Origin: Cymodocea nodosa
Lineage: Eukaryota > Streptophyta > Magnoliopsida > Alismatales > Cymodoceaceae
Assembly (NCBI GenBank): GCA_036874045.1
Contig: CM072344.1
Location: forward strand, 13,984,501-14,048,500
Length of the DNA: 64,000 nucleotides
Direction: 5' to 3'
Positions 1-12,400 of the stretch are shown here, one piece after another. The translations under genes were made by a program, and so were the position numbers. Position 1 is the stretch's first letter. Each line of letters starts with the position of its first letter. The notes below the pieces were generated by a model. The model was not told the origin of the DNA. It searched no databases and saw only the letters and a program-made list of their open reading frames with translations.

Positions 1-543
1 CCATTTGGTTTGTTTGATAAGTTCTAGTTAACTACAACTAAACAGATAAGATCTTAAAACCAATTTGTGGCATATTGGTCTATTAACTTATAAAAAGGAT
101 TTAAATTGAAATTTCCAATTTTAAAAATTGATGTTCAAGTACAATAATAACAAATCCATATTGTCTACCACAAAAAATGATATACATTTGTAAGATCCAC
201 ACTAGATCGAACAAAATCATGCTCAACCACAAACAAACACACACACTATTGTTTGGTAATGTAAAATAGAAGTGGTGGTTCATTATAAAAGGAGTTACCA
301 ACGTAATTCAATATGGCAAGAAATAATGGTACAACCTACACTATCATGATATCTAAAACCAACGAACGTAATGGTAAACATCGTAGATAAAAATGCTCAT
401 TAAATTGATGAGCATAATGTAAAAAGAAATTGATGAAGGAAAATATGGTAATTAGGGAATACTTGTGACAACCCTAATGTTCAATAGGTAGGATGATTTC
501 CAAGTGGGTGAGCAATAAAAGATTGCAAGATCAAATGATGGAA

Positions 544-800
544 GATGATGGTTGATGGTGGCACACGACATCGAATAGTCGATAGAAGATGAGGGTCCGA
601 TGGTAGCACACATAATCGAATAGTTGACGAAAGATGAGGGTCGACAGTGACGCACAAAACGTTTAGGTTAGCAACAGATGACCTTCAACATGACAAAGAT
701 TGGGTGACGGAAGATGAGGGTTAACAATGGTGCACCAAAATGGTCGATGGAAGATGATGGTTGATGGCAAGGTGCAAAACTAATGGTCGATGGAAGCGAC
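544..800. repeat. Degenerate minisatellite, unit about 36-45 bp
   Basis: About six imperfect units begin with gatgatgg or gatgaggg at 544, 588, 633, 677, 713 and 753, each followed by a gttgatggtggcgcac-like stretch and ending in a tcgatggaa-like string. Spacing is 44, 45, 44, 36 and 40 bp. Units have diverged strongly, so this is an old array. Short open frames inside are by-products. Confidence 0.7.
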
Positions 801-861
801 AAATTTGAATGGGAGACGGTGGTTGTTGGGACGAGATTAGGGAAGATTTCTAGACTTCTCT

Positions 862-1046
862 TGAGCTTATTGAGGGGGGGTTCTAGAAATCAATTCCCAA
901 GTTTATATTTATATCGGGAAAACTTGGTAAAGTGTTTCCCAAGTTTTCTATATTGCACAAACACCCTTGGCTTGGGAAAGTATTTCCCAAGCTTACCTTT
1001 TTCAAGATTTCCCAATGTTTTGGTAATGCACAAACACCCCCAATTC
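862..1046. mobile_element. Possible PIF/Harbinger-type MITE remnant
   Basis: The right part ends in tgcacaaacaccccc, the same terminal style as the PIF/Harbinger elements at 29018-32885 and 58152-59193, and the segment repeats the string ttgcacaaacaccc internally, as those elements do below their termini. The left end (gaggggggtt) is poorly preserved and no clear target-site duplication was found. Confidence 0.35.
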
Positions 1047-1073
1047 CAAAGTGACTCCTAATCGAAATGTTCC

Positions 1074-1325
1074 TCAAGTTTTCTCCATTTACAATTTGGA
1101 GATATGGCTTTATGACTTTCAAGTTCAGTAAATGCTTGCTGGAGTAGTTGTATTTTGAAAGTTATTCTTGAAGATTCCTTATCTTTGAGAAACTAATGTC
1201 TAGTTTTCTCTATTTTCAATTTGGGGATACGGCCTTATGACTTTCAAGTTCAGCAAATGCTTGTTGGAGTGGTTGTATTTTGGAAGTTGTTCTTGAAGAT
1301 CCTTTATCTTTAAGAAAGTAATGTC
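1074..1325. repeat. 126-bp tandem duplication
   Basis: Two diverged copies starting at 1074 and 1200. Shared core strings include tatgactttcaagttcag and aaatgcttg. I see no coding function. Confidence 0.85.
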
Positions 1326-2439
1326 AAGTTGTTGAGGTACCCCTGTATAATTTAGAAGTTTAATCTAATCACAATTTATCCTGTTGGTTTGAAAATATGA
1401 AGTTTCAGAGGTGTCATTTTTTATGACAAACATTACCTTGTTTACCAAAATTTCCCAATTCCTATTCAGTCCCTTATTCCTTAGGGTTTCACAAATTTGG
1501 TAGGAAATGAAATTTTGAAGTCAGTAATATTTGATATAAATTGAAAAGTGATTTCTTGTTGACCAATTTTTATATTGCTCGCACCTATTTAATAAATTAA
1601 AGGAATTTTAATTTGATTTTCTTTTGTGTCGTTTGTTTTTATTTATTTATATTATTGGAAAGTTCTAGAAGTTGAAAAAGTTGAGTATGCTCATGAGGAA
1701 AGAAAATAGACGAAAAATTGCATATTGTGCCTGATATGTGACAGGTGGTCAAATATTTTTTTCATAAATATTTTGTTGATAAATTAACAAAGTTACACTT
1801 GCTAAATGAATAGAATATTATTTATAGAAGAACACAATGTCATCATATATGATTATTTGAAACGATGATTTAGTATGTCGATTAAATAATCATCAAGAAA
1901 TAAGGTGTAATATTATAATACACTCATTTTTTAGTATAAATTTGCAAATCTTTTGTAGTTACTGATTAATTAGTTAATTACCAATACACTCATTTTTTAT
2001 TATTTGAATGCGTGTTTGGTAAGATCATTCTATAGTCATCAAGAAATAAAGTATAATATTATAATATAATTTTTTTTGATTATGAAGTTTGCAAAGATTT
2101 TGTAAGTGCTAAATAATAAGATAATTGCCACATGAATATCTTCTAATAATGGAAATTACTAAAATAATTATACATGTCAAAAATATATATTATTAAATAA
2201 TCAATATATTAAATCATTATATATTTTATATTTATGAGAGGCAAGCATACCAGCCAATGGTAAAAAAAACCTCCCATCGATGGAGTGTGAGCAACTCAAT
2301 GATAAGTAAGCCATTCTCATGAAAGGGTGTATGAAAAATAATAACAGAAAAATAATGATATTCAATAGCCGTTAATTCCCACTACGTTGTGGGACTAGTT
2401 GATTGATGATATTATTCCACTGGAGTTGTTTTCACTGCT

Positions 2440-4477
2440 GAAATGAGGGCATTTTCTCGTTGGATTGAAGACTCAGACCTCATTGATCTCTCGATCAAAT
2501 GATGGCATTTCACATGGGCCAACTTCCAAGAGCAGTCGGTAATGTTGAGACCAGACGGAACCTTTGCTGATCTGGCATGGAACACTCTTTTCCCACTTGT
2601 GAAGGTCTTTGTACTACACAGAACTTGTTCAGATCATACATTTAGTCACTTGGTTAGGAATTGTGAGAAGAGATTAACATTTATGTAATTTAATTAAAGA
2701 TTTGATCATAGAAATATGTAAAAGAAAAAGATTCATGTGGTCAGCCTTACATGGTGAGATTATAGCTTGAGTGGTTGTTATTTGTTATATTTCTGGGCTG
2801 AAGATCAACTTCTGGAAAAAGCCCCATACTAGGAATAAATGTACATAATGAGCAGCTTCAACTTGTGGAAAAGGTCCTGCTAAAATCGAACAGCTGCCAC
2901 TTAAGTGCTTGGGTTTCCCATTGGCAGTTAACTGAATGTGAGTGGTGTTTCCTGTTGGACAGAGTTGACAAGAAACTTGCAGTATGGAAGTTGAAGTGCT
3001 TAAGCTAAGGGGGAAGGATCATCCTGCTAAACTTGGCATTTGGAAGTCTCCTGATCTTTCACATGTCAGCTTTTAAAATTCCACAAGGGGTGATTCAAGC
3101 AATGGTGAAAAAGTGCAGATCATGTCTGTGGGAGGGTATTGAGGATGAAGGGATTCATTTTATACACTGGAAGGAGTTGTGCAAACCTAACAAATTCGGA
3201 TATCTGGTTTTAGAGAACTAACCAGAGTCAATAATGCTTTGCTATGCAGGTGGTGGTGGAGATGACAGTCTAGAGAGAGGTTTTTGGTTGAAGTAGTCTG
3301 CAGCAAATATGGAAGCAGGTTGAACAATGGCAAGGCCTCGATCTAGAAGACACATACTTCTCACTTTTGGAGATCCATCATAAAGCTGCAGGACTTTATG
3401 ATGTCCTACTTTGAAGTTAAGGATGGTAACAGAGCTTACCTTTGGGTGGACAGGTGGTTGCCACAAGGAAAGTTACTTGAACTCTTCCAAGGGATTTATG
3501 TGATTTACAAATTAAGAGAGCTGTGCATATCTACTGTATTAACAACTGATGCTCAGGGGGCTTGCAGGGATCTTACTCTAAGAAAAGATCTCAAAGAGGG
3601 GGGAGATCACACAAATGTGTGAAATTTTGCAAATTGCTTCCCAACTCCTTCCAGCTAGATTGGGAGGTGCTGGGCACCTTAAAATGGGTGCTGACTAAAG
3701 TTTGGGAGTGTACGGCGAGAAGCTGCTATTCAGAATTAATCTCAACCTAAGATGCAAAAGGAGGGGATCCTTATTCAAAGAGGGTTTTCCTGTACGTTCA
3801 TCATTCCCAGCATCATAATTGTGGGATATCATTGAGAAATAGGAATCTGGGATGTTAATGAGCAAGCTGTACTTTTATTCATTGACAATATCTTTTGAGT
3901 CATTCAAGCAAGGGTACAGAAATCAAAATCCCCACTGAAGGTCCTGTTTCTCTATGTAGCTGATGATGCATGGTTGGCTGGTGATAAAATTGTGGCAGCA
4001 GAAATGGGCTCCCTTGGATGATATGAGATGGTTATTGTGAAAAGAGCATCAAGAAGATGTTGATTTCATATTCTTCAATTGCCCTATTAACCAAAACATT
4101 TGGGGAGTAATCAAGCAGGTGTTGAAGGGAGACTTGTGGCTAAGCTCCAGATCTGATTTGTTATGTCCTGTATCAAGGGTTTTGAAAAGAAAGTTTGGAA
4201 GAGCTCAGCAGAAGCTACTGCTTGTGGTTCATGCTATTTATTGGAAGGTTAATATACAATGAAATCACTTTAGGAATGTCAATCTGGACTCTTCTGCAAT
4301 TGTGGATAGATCTCTGATTTTTTTTGGGTTTTTGGGTGGGTTCTATCCTGCAGTGGGTTTGGGGTGGCGGGTTTTATTTCTTGTGTTCTACTTTTTTTGT
4401 GTTGTGTATTGTTCAAACACTGTAATTCTGATTGATCTTATCCAATAAGAGACAATGATATCCTTTTCAAAAAAAAT
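2440..4477 (+). mobile_element. LINE fragment with an internal deletion
   Basis: Pieces of a plant L1-type LINE in sense order. An endonuclease end (FSRWIEDSDLIDLS then FTWANFQ, closing with CSDH) at 2440-2645 is followed at about 2790 by the reverse transcriptase tail (ISGLKINFW), then FLLDRVDKKLAVWKLKCLS and HMSAFKIPQGVIQAMVKKC to about 3220. The post-RT domain (AYLWVDRWLPQGKLL) lies near 3430 and a zf-RVT-like piece (DFIFFNCP) near 4060. The central RT domain is missing and many stops and shifts are present. A 3' tail ends in aaaaaaa at 4469-4477. The left edge is uncertain. Confidence 0.75.
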
Positions 4478-4784
4478 CTACAAATATTCAAGCATCAAAA
4501 TAATTGAATAAAATAAATTATAATTCGATTGCATGTTTTGCAATTCCAAAAGCATTTTCATAATGTGTAATTGCCACTAAAGAATAAAGACTTAAATTGA
4601 AAAACATAAATGGTTATGTAAAAAGTACAATTAATGTTATAGATGACAGAATAATATCAAAGTAATGAAGTCATGTCAAAAAACAACTAAAGGGAGGTAT
4701 GGCTGTTTCCTTGAGAAAAAGAAAAAAATGGCTGTTTAAACAGAATAAATGGCTTTTTTTTCTCACCCTTTCTCCCTTTCTCTA

Positions 4785-5384
4785 AGGTAGCATTTGGTTT
4801 TAAGTTTGAAGACTTAGAATTTTGTAAAATTGAGATTTTTTACACATAATCTGAGTTCCACAAAATCTGTAGATCATGTGTAGTGTTCATTAGGTGTTCA
4901 GTTGGAAAAGTGGGCGTTAAATTTGGATGGACACAACACTCATAAGTGTTCAAATTGTGATGCAAAATCTTAGAATCGGCAAAATTGTCTATTCTTAGAT
5001 TGTTAGAAAAATGAGCTACAAACCAAGGAATTTAACTTCAATTTTGTTTCAGACTTTGATATGTTGAAAAATCCCCACGTCTTGGTAAAACTTCATTATG
5101 TTAAGTCATATTTGTAGAAATATGGTAAAGAAAATCACATTTTGTTAACAAATTACTATGTTGACATCAATTTCTATATTGCTTCAACAAGTTAAAAAAT
5201 CAACATGTATTAGCAAATTTTTGCGGATGTGTTCATATTTAATTTTAGGCTGCAAACCACTATGTAGAATTGAATGATTTCTGTCAAAAATTTGTCACGT
5301 CAGAGATGTTTTAGACCGATTTTTCAAAAAATCCCAAAATCATAAAATTGGATATCCCACAATCGATTTCAAACACACCCTAAA
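4785..5384. mobile_element. Possible short DNA transposon (MITE-like)
   Basis: The left end (ggtagcatttggttttaag) and the reverse complement of the right end (tagggtgtgtttgaaatcga) are loosely similar, and both resemble hAT- or Mutator-type MITE termini. The interior is AT-rich with no coding. No target-site duplication was confirmed. Confidence 0.25.
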
Positions 5385-6197
5385 AACAAAATAGATCAGG
5401 GCAAAAATGTTTAAATTCCCATTTTAAAGCAGAATGACTGTCAATGCCAGAAGTATGTGACCAAAAATACAATTAAAAATGTTTTTGCGAAGATAAATTT
5501 TAGATGCCATAAACCTCAAAACTTGAACGTTGAAATACAATGTAGAGAAATTTTGGATAACCACTCTCTACTGACTCAAAGTTGTGCACCTTTCGAGTTT
5601 GCTACTAGCTCCATATTTGTGTAAGCAACTATTCAACAAAATTGGAATTTTCTAAAATATTAAAATAAGGATAATTTTTAGATATTTGTGTCTCAGTAAG
5701 AATATCTTAGCTATGAAATATACCTTACAAATGCACTTCCTTGTATTTAAGACCAGCAAAGGTCAGTACTTAATGCAAATATTTAACTGAAAGGAGCCCT
5801 TGCTTCCTATAGCCACTCTTGAAACCAAAGAACCGTAAGAATGAAGAAAAGAAAGCATGTCAACAAGGTCAGATGACTTTGCAACCCAAATAGAGTATGT
5901 CCTGCCAATACATTTATTTTCTGCTTATTTATTACACATTTAAATAGCAAAGGTAATTTAACCATAATGCTTACTAGTGCATAGACTTGGTAGATTTTTG
6001 TATTGATAAAATCATAAAATATAAATTGGAATACATGATTATACTAGGAACTAGTGAACATGAAGCACTGTAGATGAAGCACCACTTTCAGTCAATTTGT
6101 GAAGATGGTAGATGTTCTATTGTTTCCTTTTTTGTGTTTAATTTATTCTTCAATATCCTATTCTTCATTTTAAACAGTTCATCCTATTTTCTTGCAG

Positions 6198-6487
6198 GTT
6201 TCACTATTATTGGATCGTCTTGCTCAGATAGTAAAAACTGGTTTTACCAAGCCAACCCAACGTTTGGATGGAATTTATGCATTATTTTCCTTCTTGAAAA
6301 TATTGTCTGCCAATACCCAAGCAGGTGCGTTCTGTGATTCTCAGTTTCCTTACTTTTTGTAGTATGCCATCTACATTTGGCTTAAACCTTTTGTCAATCA
6401 TGAATGCTTGCAGAGGATATCCTTGAGAAGGAGAAGGTGTGGCTGATGATATTTCAAAATGATTCTCCATTGGTGTCAGCAACTATG
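6198..6487 (+). CDS. GCN1: GCN1 exons 1-2 of the window
   Basis: The first exon (6198-6324) follows a cttgcag acceptor and carries the diagnostic string [17 protein letters not shown], matching the N-terminal HEAT region of plant GCN1. It ends in phase 1 at a gtgcgt donor. The second (6414-6487) gives [19 protein letters not shown] and ends in phase 0 at atg/gtag. An 89-bp intron separates them. The first exon is internal to the protein, so sequence to its left is intron. I found no preceding exon in 1-6197. Confidence 0.93.
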
Positions 6488-9400
6488 GTAGGTCCTTGGT
6501 TGTGTTATAATGTTTCTTATCGGAAAAATAGCTGGATTATATTAATCATCAAAAAGAAAAAAGGAAATGATAATATTACGTAATGACAGTGCACAGCCTC
6601 TTGCATGTAGGAGAGCATATACTTGACCTAACATACATGCTTGACTTACAATTGACATAATGAACGAATAACTCAGTTCGATACAAGGATCCATCTGCTT
6701 CAATCTCCCTCTTATCTACATTTTTACTTAATAAGTTTGTATTATTGTCCATTAAATAATTACATGTATCTAGGAAGGAATGAAGGCAGCAATAGCACTA
6801 GTAATTTGCTGCTGTTGTGGAAGCAATAACTTTCAAGCAAACAATGGCAAGTGATTGGTTGAACCCAATTGTGGAAGCAATATGTATAAATAACTAATCC
6901 AGGGCCAAACTACAATGTTTGTGTTATAGGTGGACACAACCTATATAGAAACCACAATGTTTATTGTGTGGTAAGGAAGTTATTTATCAAAGAAAACCAG
7001 AATGCAGCTTATTGAGTTGAAAGGCAGAACAGGAAGAAAAGGGTGTCTCTGGGCACACTGCAGAGCAAAATAACAGAAATAAAAGACATTAAAAGTAAAA
7101 CACCTGGGGCAATCTTAGCAAAGATAGACCAAACTAAATAGACATGGATCCAACACCTGGGGCAATCTTCCTATAAAAGGTTTTTGCATTACAAGGTTGT
7201 TGAAGGATGTTTTTTTGTTGTGGGGCAATGTACTCAAGATGATCATCTTGGGGTTGTCTCCAGGAGTCGGTTGACAAGAACAACTCCATATCCTCTTTTG
7301 AAGTTTCATCTGCATACCAGACAAATCATTGGAGTTCGAATTCTGGGAATTTTATCTGTACCCAGTGTGTTAGTAGTTGCCCTAACCAGAAGTGGATCTT
7401 ATAGATGGACCCAGATGTGATAGTCGTAATTTCTTGTCCATGGTTGTTCACTCTTTTCATTCTGTTTGGGTCCCTGCCCCATAAATAGATCAGGGTTTTT
7501 CTTTTTTTTTTTAAAGACATGGATCCAACTAGCCCTTCATATACTCATCTCTCTCCACCTGCCTCTCGAGCATGAGTCCAGCTAATAAATGCATCCACAA
7601 TCTGCATCTACCTTTCATGGGGAATGAAGTCCAAATCTTCTTTATACAATAGAGGGACCCCCTTTCCCTGCCAAATCTATTAAGAGGACTTTATCTTTCC
7701 AAAACCGCACAATGGAGGCCTCACCATCAATTTCCAATTTTCTACCAACCATCCATCTCTAGATAGTTGAAAAATAGATGACTCAATGACTCAACCTCCT
7801 TTTCGCCAAAGGAGGAAGTGAATAGTGAAATACACCCTTGGGAAATCTGCACTTCTTTCTTGATCACCAACCATGCCAAAATAGCACAGTTAGTGAAGCC
7901 AAGGGACTCCAAATGAATTTGGCAAAGTCCACTCTAGCACCTTCAAAATGGAAGTTATGATATAGTGATGCCATTGAGAACACACTCGTCCATTCAAGTG
8001 CCTCTTGAAAGTGTCAAGAATAAAAGCAAACTGCTTAGGAGCATCAGAATATAACAGAAACAGAAGACAATTAATATTTCTAGACTTTATTGCCATTTAT
8101 GTTTTGACTGAAAGGGATATCTTAAGTTAAGCCTTCCTCTAGACATGTAGAGCACCCAGGAACCTTACCCTTAGGCATTATGTCAACCTTGAAGAGGTTG
8201 GGAAAAGGCACATGCAGTACACATGCTTTACTTGTATTCAGTCCATTTATATAATTAATACATGGGTTATATAGGTCAGCCTATTAATGGCTCCAATTTG
8301 TTTGATTGCAACCCTAAAGTATTTATTAACCCATTTCTTTTGTTCCCTTTTGGAGATGTTGCTGTGGTATTAGAGGGTTGTTGAAGGTTTTGCAGTGGTT
8401 GTGGGGGATCATTGATGTTTCTGCACTAGTTATGGAGGGTTGCCATAGGTTTCTGTGGCCTCCTGATGGTGCTGTTGGGTCATTGAGGGTCATGGAAGGT
8501 TTCTGTAGCTGGCTAGAGGTGTTGGTCGCTTGCTGAAGATGGAACACTCACTGTAAGATGGCTAGGGATTGTTGGAAATGTTGCCAGTGGTGGAGGTCGG
8601 GGTAGGAAGGAGGAAGAGAAGATGGGAGAAAATAGGGCTTTGATCTACAAAACCCTTAAATAAACATAGTATGGATGTGAATATATGGATCCATATGGAT
8701 ATCTATTAAACCTTAACCCAATTTAAAAAAATGCATGTACAGCACTTAAGCAATGAGCAGGTGCCCAATGCTTAGGCAGGGTGGAGGTCCATGCATTGAA
8801 ATGGCTATACTGTCATTTCTGTCGGGGCACCTAGATGATGCCTGGGAGCCAGCCTTGATAAAATTGGGTGGTGCTCCTTGTGATAATATTAGTGTGTGGT
8901 TGCTCTTGTTGGTTGATTTGGTACATCCTTTAGAGTATTATACAACCATTCTATTTCATGCAATTTGATGGTGTTCGTTGAAAAGAAACAAGAGAATGTT
9001 TGACAATTAGGACATTGATTTTGTGAATTGTGATGACAATTTGGAATGTTTTCGTACTGGAATGGGCAGAATCAAAGTGCGTCAAGGACAGTGGTGATAC
9101 ATTTTTGGTTGTCTTAGGCATATTTCAAGCTATGTCTAGGTTGTGTCCTTTTCCTTTGTTGTGTGTTTGTTCTGTCGGTGATGCACCTTTGATCTTTTTC
9201 TTCATGGGGTGCCTTCACAGGACACTTTGGGTTTTGTTGTCTGTTTAATTTAAATTAATTTCATTTATACTGCTAAAAAAACAGTATTCTCATGCTTGAT
9301 GCTGTTTCGACTAATTAACACATTCTGCTTATGCTACATTTTAATTTTGTCTGTTTTCTTGTATGATTTTGCACTGTAGGCATTCAAACTTCCGAAGGAG

Positions 9401-12400
9401 GATTGCATGATGTGCATTGATGTTGTTGAAACTCTGCTCACTGAATATATAAACAGGTAATATACTTTCTCTTTTCAGGTCTGGTTCCTTCAGCATTTGA
9501 CAAAATTCTCATAGTTGGTATGCTATGATACATTCTGGCGCCTTTATATATATATATATATATATATATTATTGCTGTACCTAGGTGACATCTATCACTT
9601 ATGCTGTATGGGTATGTTTAAAAAAGCAATAGTTTTCCTTACACATTATATGATTTTTTTTGATAAAAATCCCCACAGGGGCCCAAACATCAAAACAAAA
9701 CATGGGGGAGACTAGGTCATACCCAGACATAACAAATTGTCCAACCCTAAAGGTTCTAGTTGAATGTGAATCAGCTACTACACAAGATACAATAGAGGAA
9801 GGAAGGTCCCTACATGAGTAGTAGATCTTGCTAGATTTGTGCAACAGAGGAACTTTAGCAAGGGCATCAACACTTAAATTAGCCTTCCTGTAAACATGTT
9901 GCGACTTGTACACCTGTCTCTTCATTGACTGAATGAGATCCCAGAAGCTATGTGCTTGCCAGCAGGTGCACACCCCACTCAGAATCATGTTAATTGCCTG
10001 TTTAGAGTCTCATTCAACAATGACTTTCTCCATATCCAAGCCCATATTCTTGCAAATTTGGAGACCGTCTAATACAACTCTGATTTTAGCAGCCACAGGC
10101 GTGAGATTAGGATAAAAATTGGAAAAAGCAGCAATAACATTCACCTGTTATTATGCCTCCATAGCCAGCCAGGAATGCCAAAGATGAAGCTCCATCTGTG
10201 TTAAGCTTCACATAGCCCAAATCAGGGGATCCCACACATACCATTGGAGAGATCTAGCCCTAGGATGTGCACATTTAGCATTTAGTTTGGTGAGGATGTT
10301 CTAATCTTGTAGAGGTGTGAGAATTGGGATTTTGACATGACAAACCAGGTCCTTGGTAGCAATGCAGGTTCTGTTGAGAATGTTCTTAAAATTGCCCTTT
10401 TTAGAGCCCAATTCAATAGCACATCTCTCCTTCCAAATTTCCCAAAGTAAGGTGGCACAACAAATTTTCCTAATAATCGTGTGGAATGTGTAGCCCTGAA
10501 TTTGAAAGCTATGGATAACCCAATCATGCCAATGGTTAGGACTGCAAAATTGCTTGTCAAAAACTGTTCCCATCCAAATGCATCCCAAGCTGGCCCATTC
10601 ACCTTGAGAAACAAGTGGTCAACAGTGTGCTCATTTCTGAAATTCACACAGCAGGGGCAAACAGAGGCCAAATTGATACCTTTGGTTTTCAAATTATCTT
10701 AGAAAGGAAGCACATTTCTCATCAATCTCCAAAGAAAAAAGGAAATTTTTGTAGGGACGAATTTACTCCAAATGTTCTAACCCCAAGGCTTCGGATTTGC
10801 TTTGGGTCTCATAACCTCCCAAGTAGATTTAATTGAAAAGTCCCATTGCTACTCCATTGCCATGGAAGAGACTCTTGAGAATCTTTTAGCAGCCTCAGTT
10901 CACTGCCAACCGCTTGGATGGTATGTGTAGGGAGGCCTATCTGTTCAATAGCAAAGGATCCCTCCTCCACCTCCCTAATTGTAGCATTAACAGTGCCATT
11001 AGCCAGTTGGAAATGGTCAGTTGGAGCACCAAGAGGAAGCCATTTATCCATCCAAAAATTGGTAGTGCCCTGGCCTTCCTTCCAAGACTGGGAAGAATGC
11101 ATGTTGTCCCATGCTTGGACCAGCAAGCGTAATCGAGATGGAATGGCCTGGCCGCACAATAAACAAGCTATTCTGCCATATAGATGCCTCATAAACCTAG
11201 CCCAAAGGGAGCTACCATGGTGCCACTGCCAAGCTTGTTTCATCTGAAGGGTCAGCATGAGTTCCTCAAGTTTCTGGATGCCAAGGCCCCCTTCTAAAAC
11301 AGGCTTGCATACGTTGTCCCAACTTATCCAATGATGCTTCTTACAATTTTAGGTACTACCCCAAAGGAAATTAGCCATCATCATGTTTAAACGCTGAATG
11401 GTTCCCATAGGGACAATAAAACTGCTTAGGATATAGATGGGGATGTTGTTGAGTACATGGCGAATGAGCATGAGACACCCTCCTGGAGATAAGAGTAGAA
11501 CTATGCCACATCCTGCTAGTTAGTTTTGGACTTTATGAATCCACATATCAAAATAGGCATTTTTGGTTCTACCTTTATAGATATTACACCCAAGATATTT
11601 GAAAGGTAAATGCCCCTGAGGAAACCCCATAACCATTCTTGATCAAAGCAACTCATTGGTTGGGGGAACTGTTAGCAACATAGAAGCATCTCTTTGCCTT
11701 GTTAATTCTTTGACCAGACGCCTCCTGATAATTATCAAGGAATTAAAGTGTGTGTGTAATTGATCTTTTGCTTCCATTGAGGAAGATTAAGAGATCATCA
11801 GCAAACAGGAGGTGTGAAATGTGGAAGTCATCCTTGCCAAAGTAGCAAGGAGCCATATCCCCTTCTCTAACCAATTTAGTCAAACCCTTACTTAAAACTT
11901 CTTTAGCAAGGATAAAAAGACTAGGAGAAATTGGATCACCATGTCTCAGTCCTCTTGTAGCAATGAAAAATGTATAGGGGATCCATTAATAAGAATCACG
12001 AAATTGTTGTATTCAATGCAGCCCCTAATGAGATTTATCCATGTAGAGCGGAAACCAAACTTCTACAACACTCTAATATTGAAAGATCATTCCATTCTAT
12101 CGTAAGGTTTTTCCATATTGATGTTGAGGATAAGATTACCCCCTCTTCATGCCCTTGTCAATTCTTTGAACCAATTCCTGTGTGAGATTGATGCTATTGA
12201 ATATGGTATGTCTTGCCACAAAAGCACTCTACTGAGGATCAATTAATTTACCTAGGATGAGGTGGAGCTTGGAAGTTATAAGTTTTGCTAGAATCTTATA
12301 AATCACATTACACAAGCTAGTAGGCCTAAATTTATGGAAATCACTAGGTCTGTCTTTTCTAGAAATGAGGGCCGAAAAGGTAGTTTTCAATGCACGGTTA

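Larger units (their letters stand above)
1..6197 (+). other. Upstream GCN1 intron (left part outside the window)
   Basis: Non-coding AT-rich DNA left of the first visible internal exon. It holds two tandem repeats, a possible PIF-type remnant and a LINE fragment, listed separately. Bases 1-543, 1330-2430 and 5390-6197 show nothing I recognise beyond AT-rich sequence. Confidence 0.75.
6488..9379 (+). other. GCN1 intron, 2.9 kb
   Basis: It holds a 360-bp insert flanked by direct repeats, a minus-strand LINE scrap and a G-rich low-complexity stretch at about 8335-8545 (recurring gagggttg and gaaggtttc strings). Bases 8560-9379 show nothing I recognise. Confidence 0.8.

Noticed and set aside
783-1122. 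Overlapping frames on both strands near the left edge
   Set aside because: They coincide with repeat sequence and a probable MITE remnant, and carry no domain.
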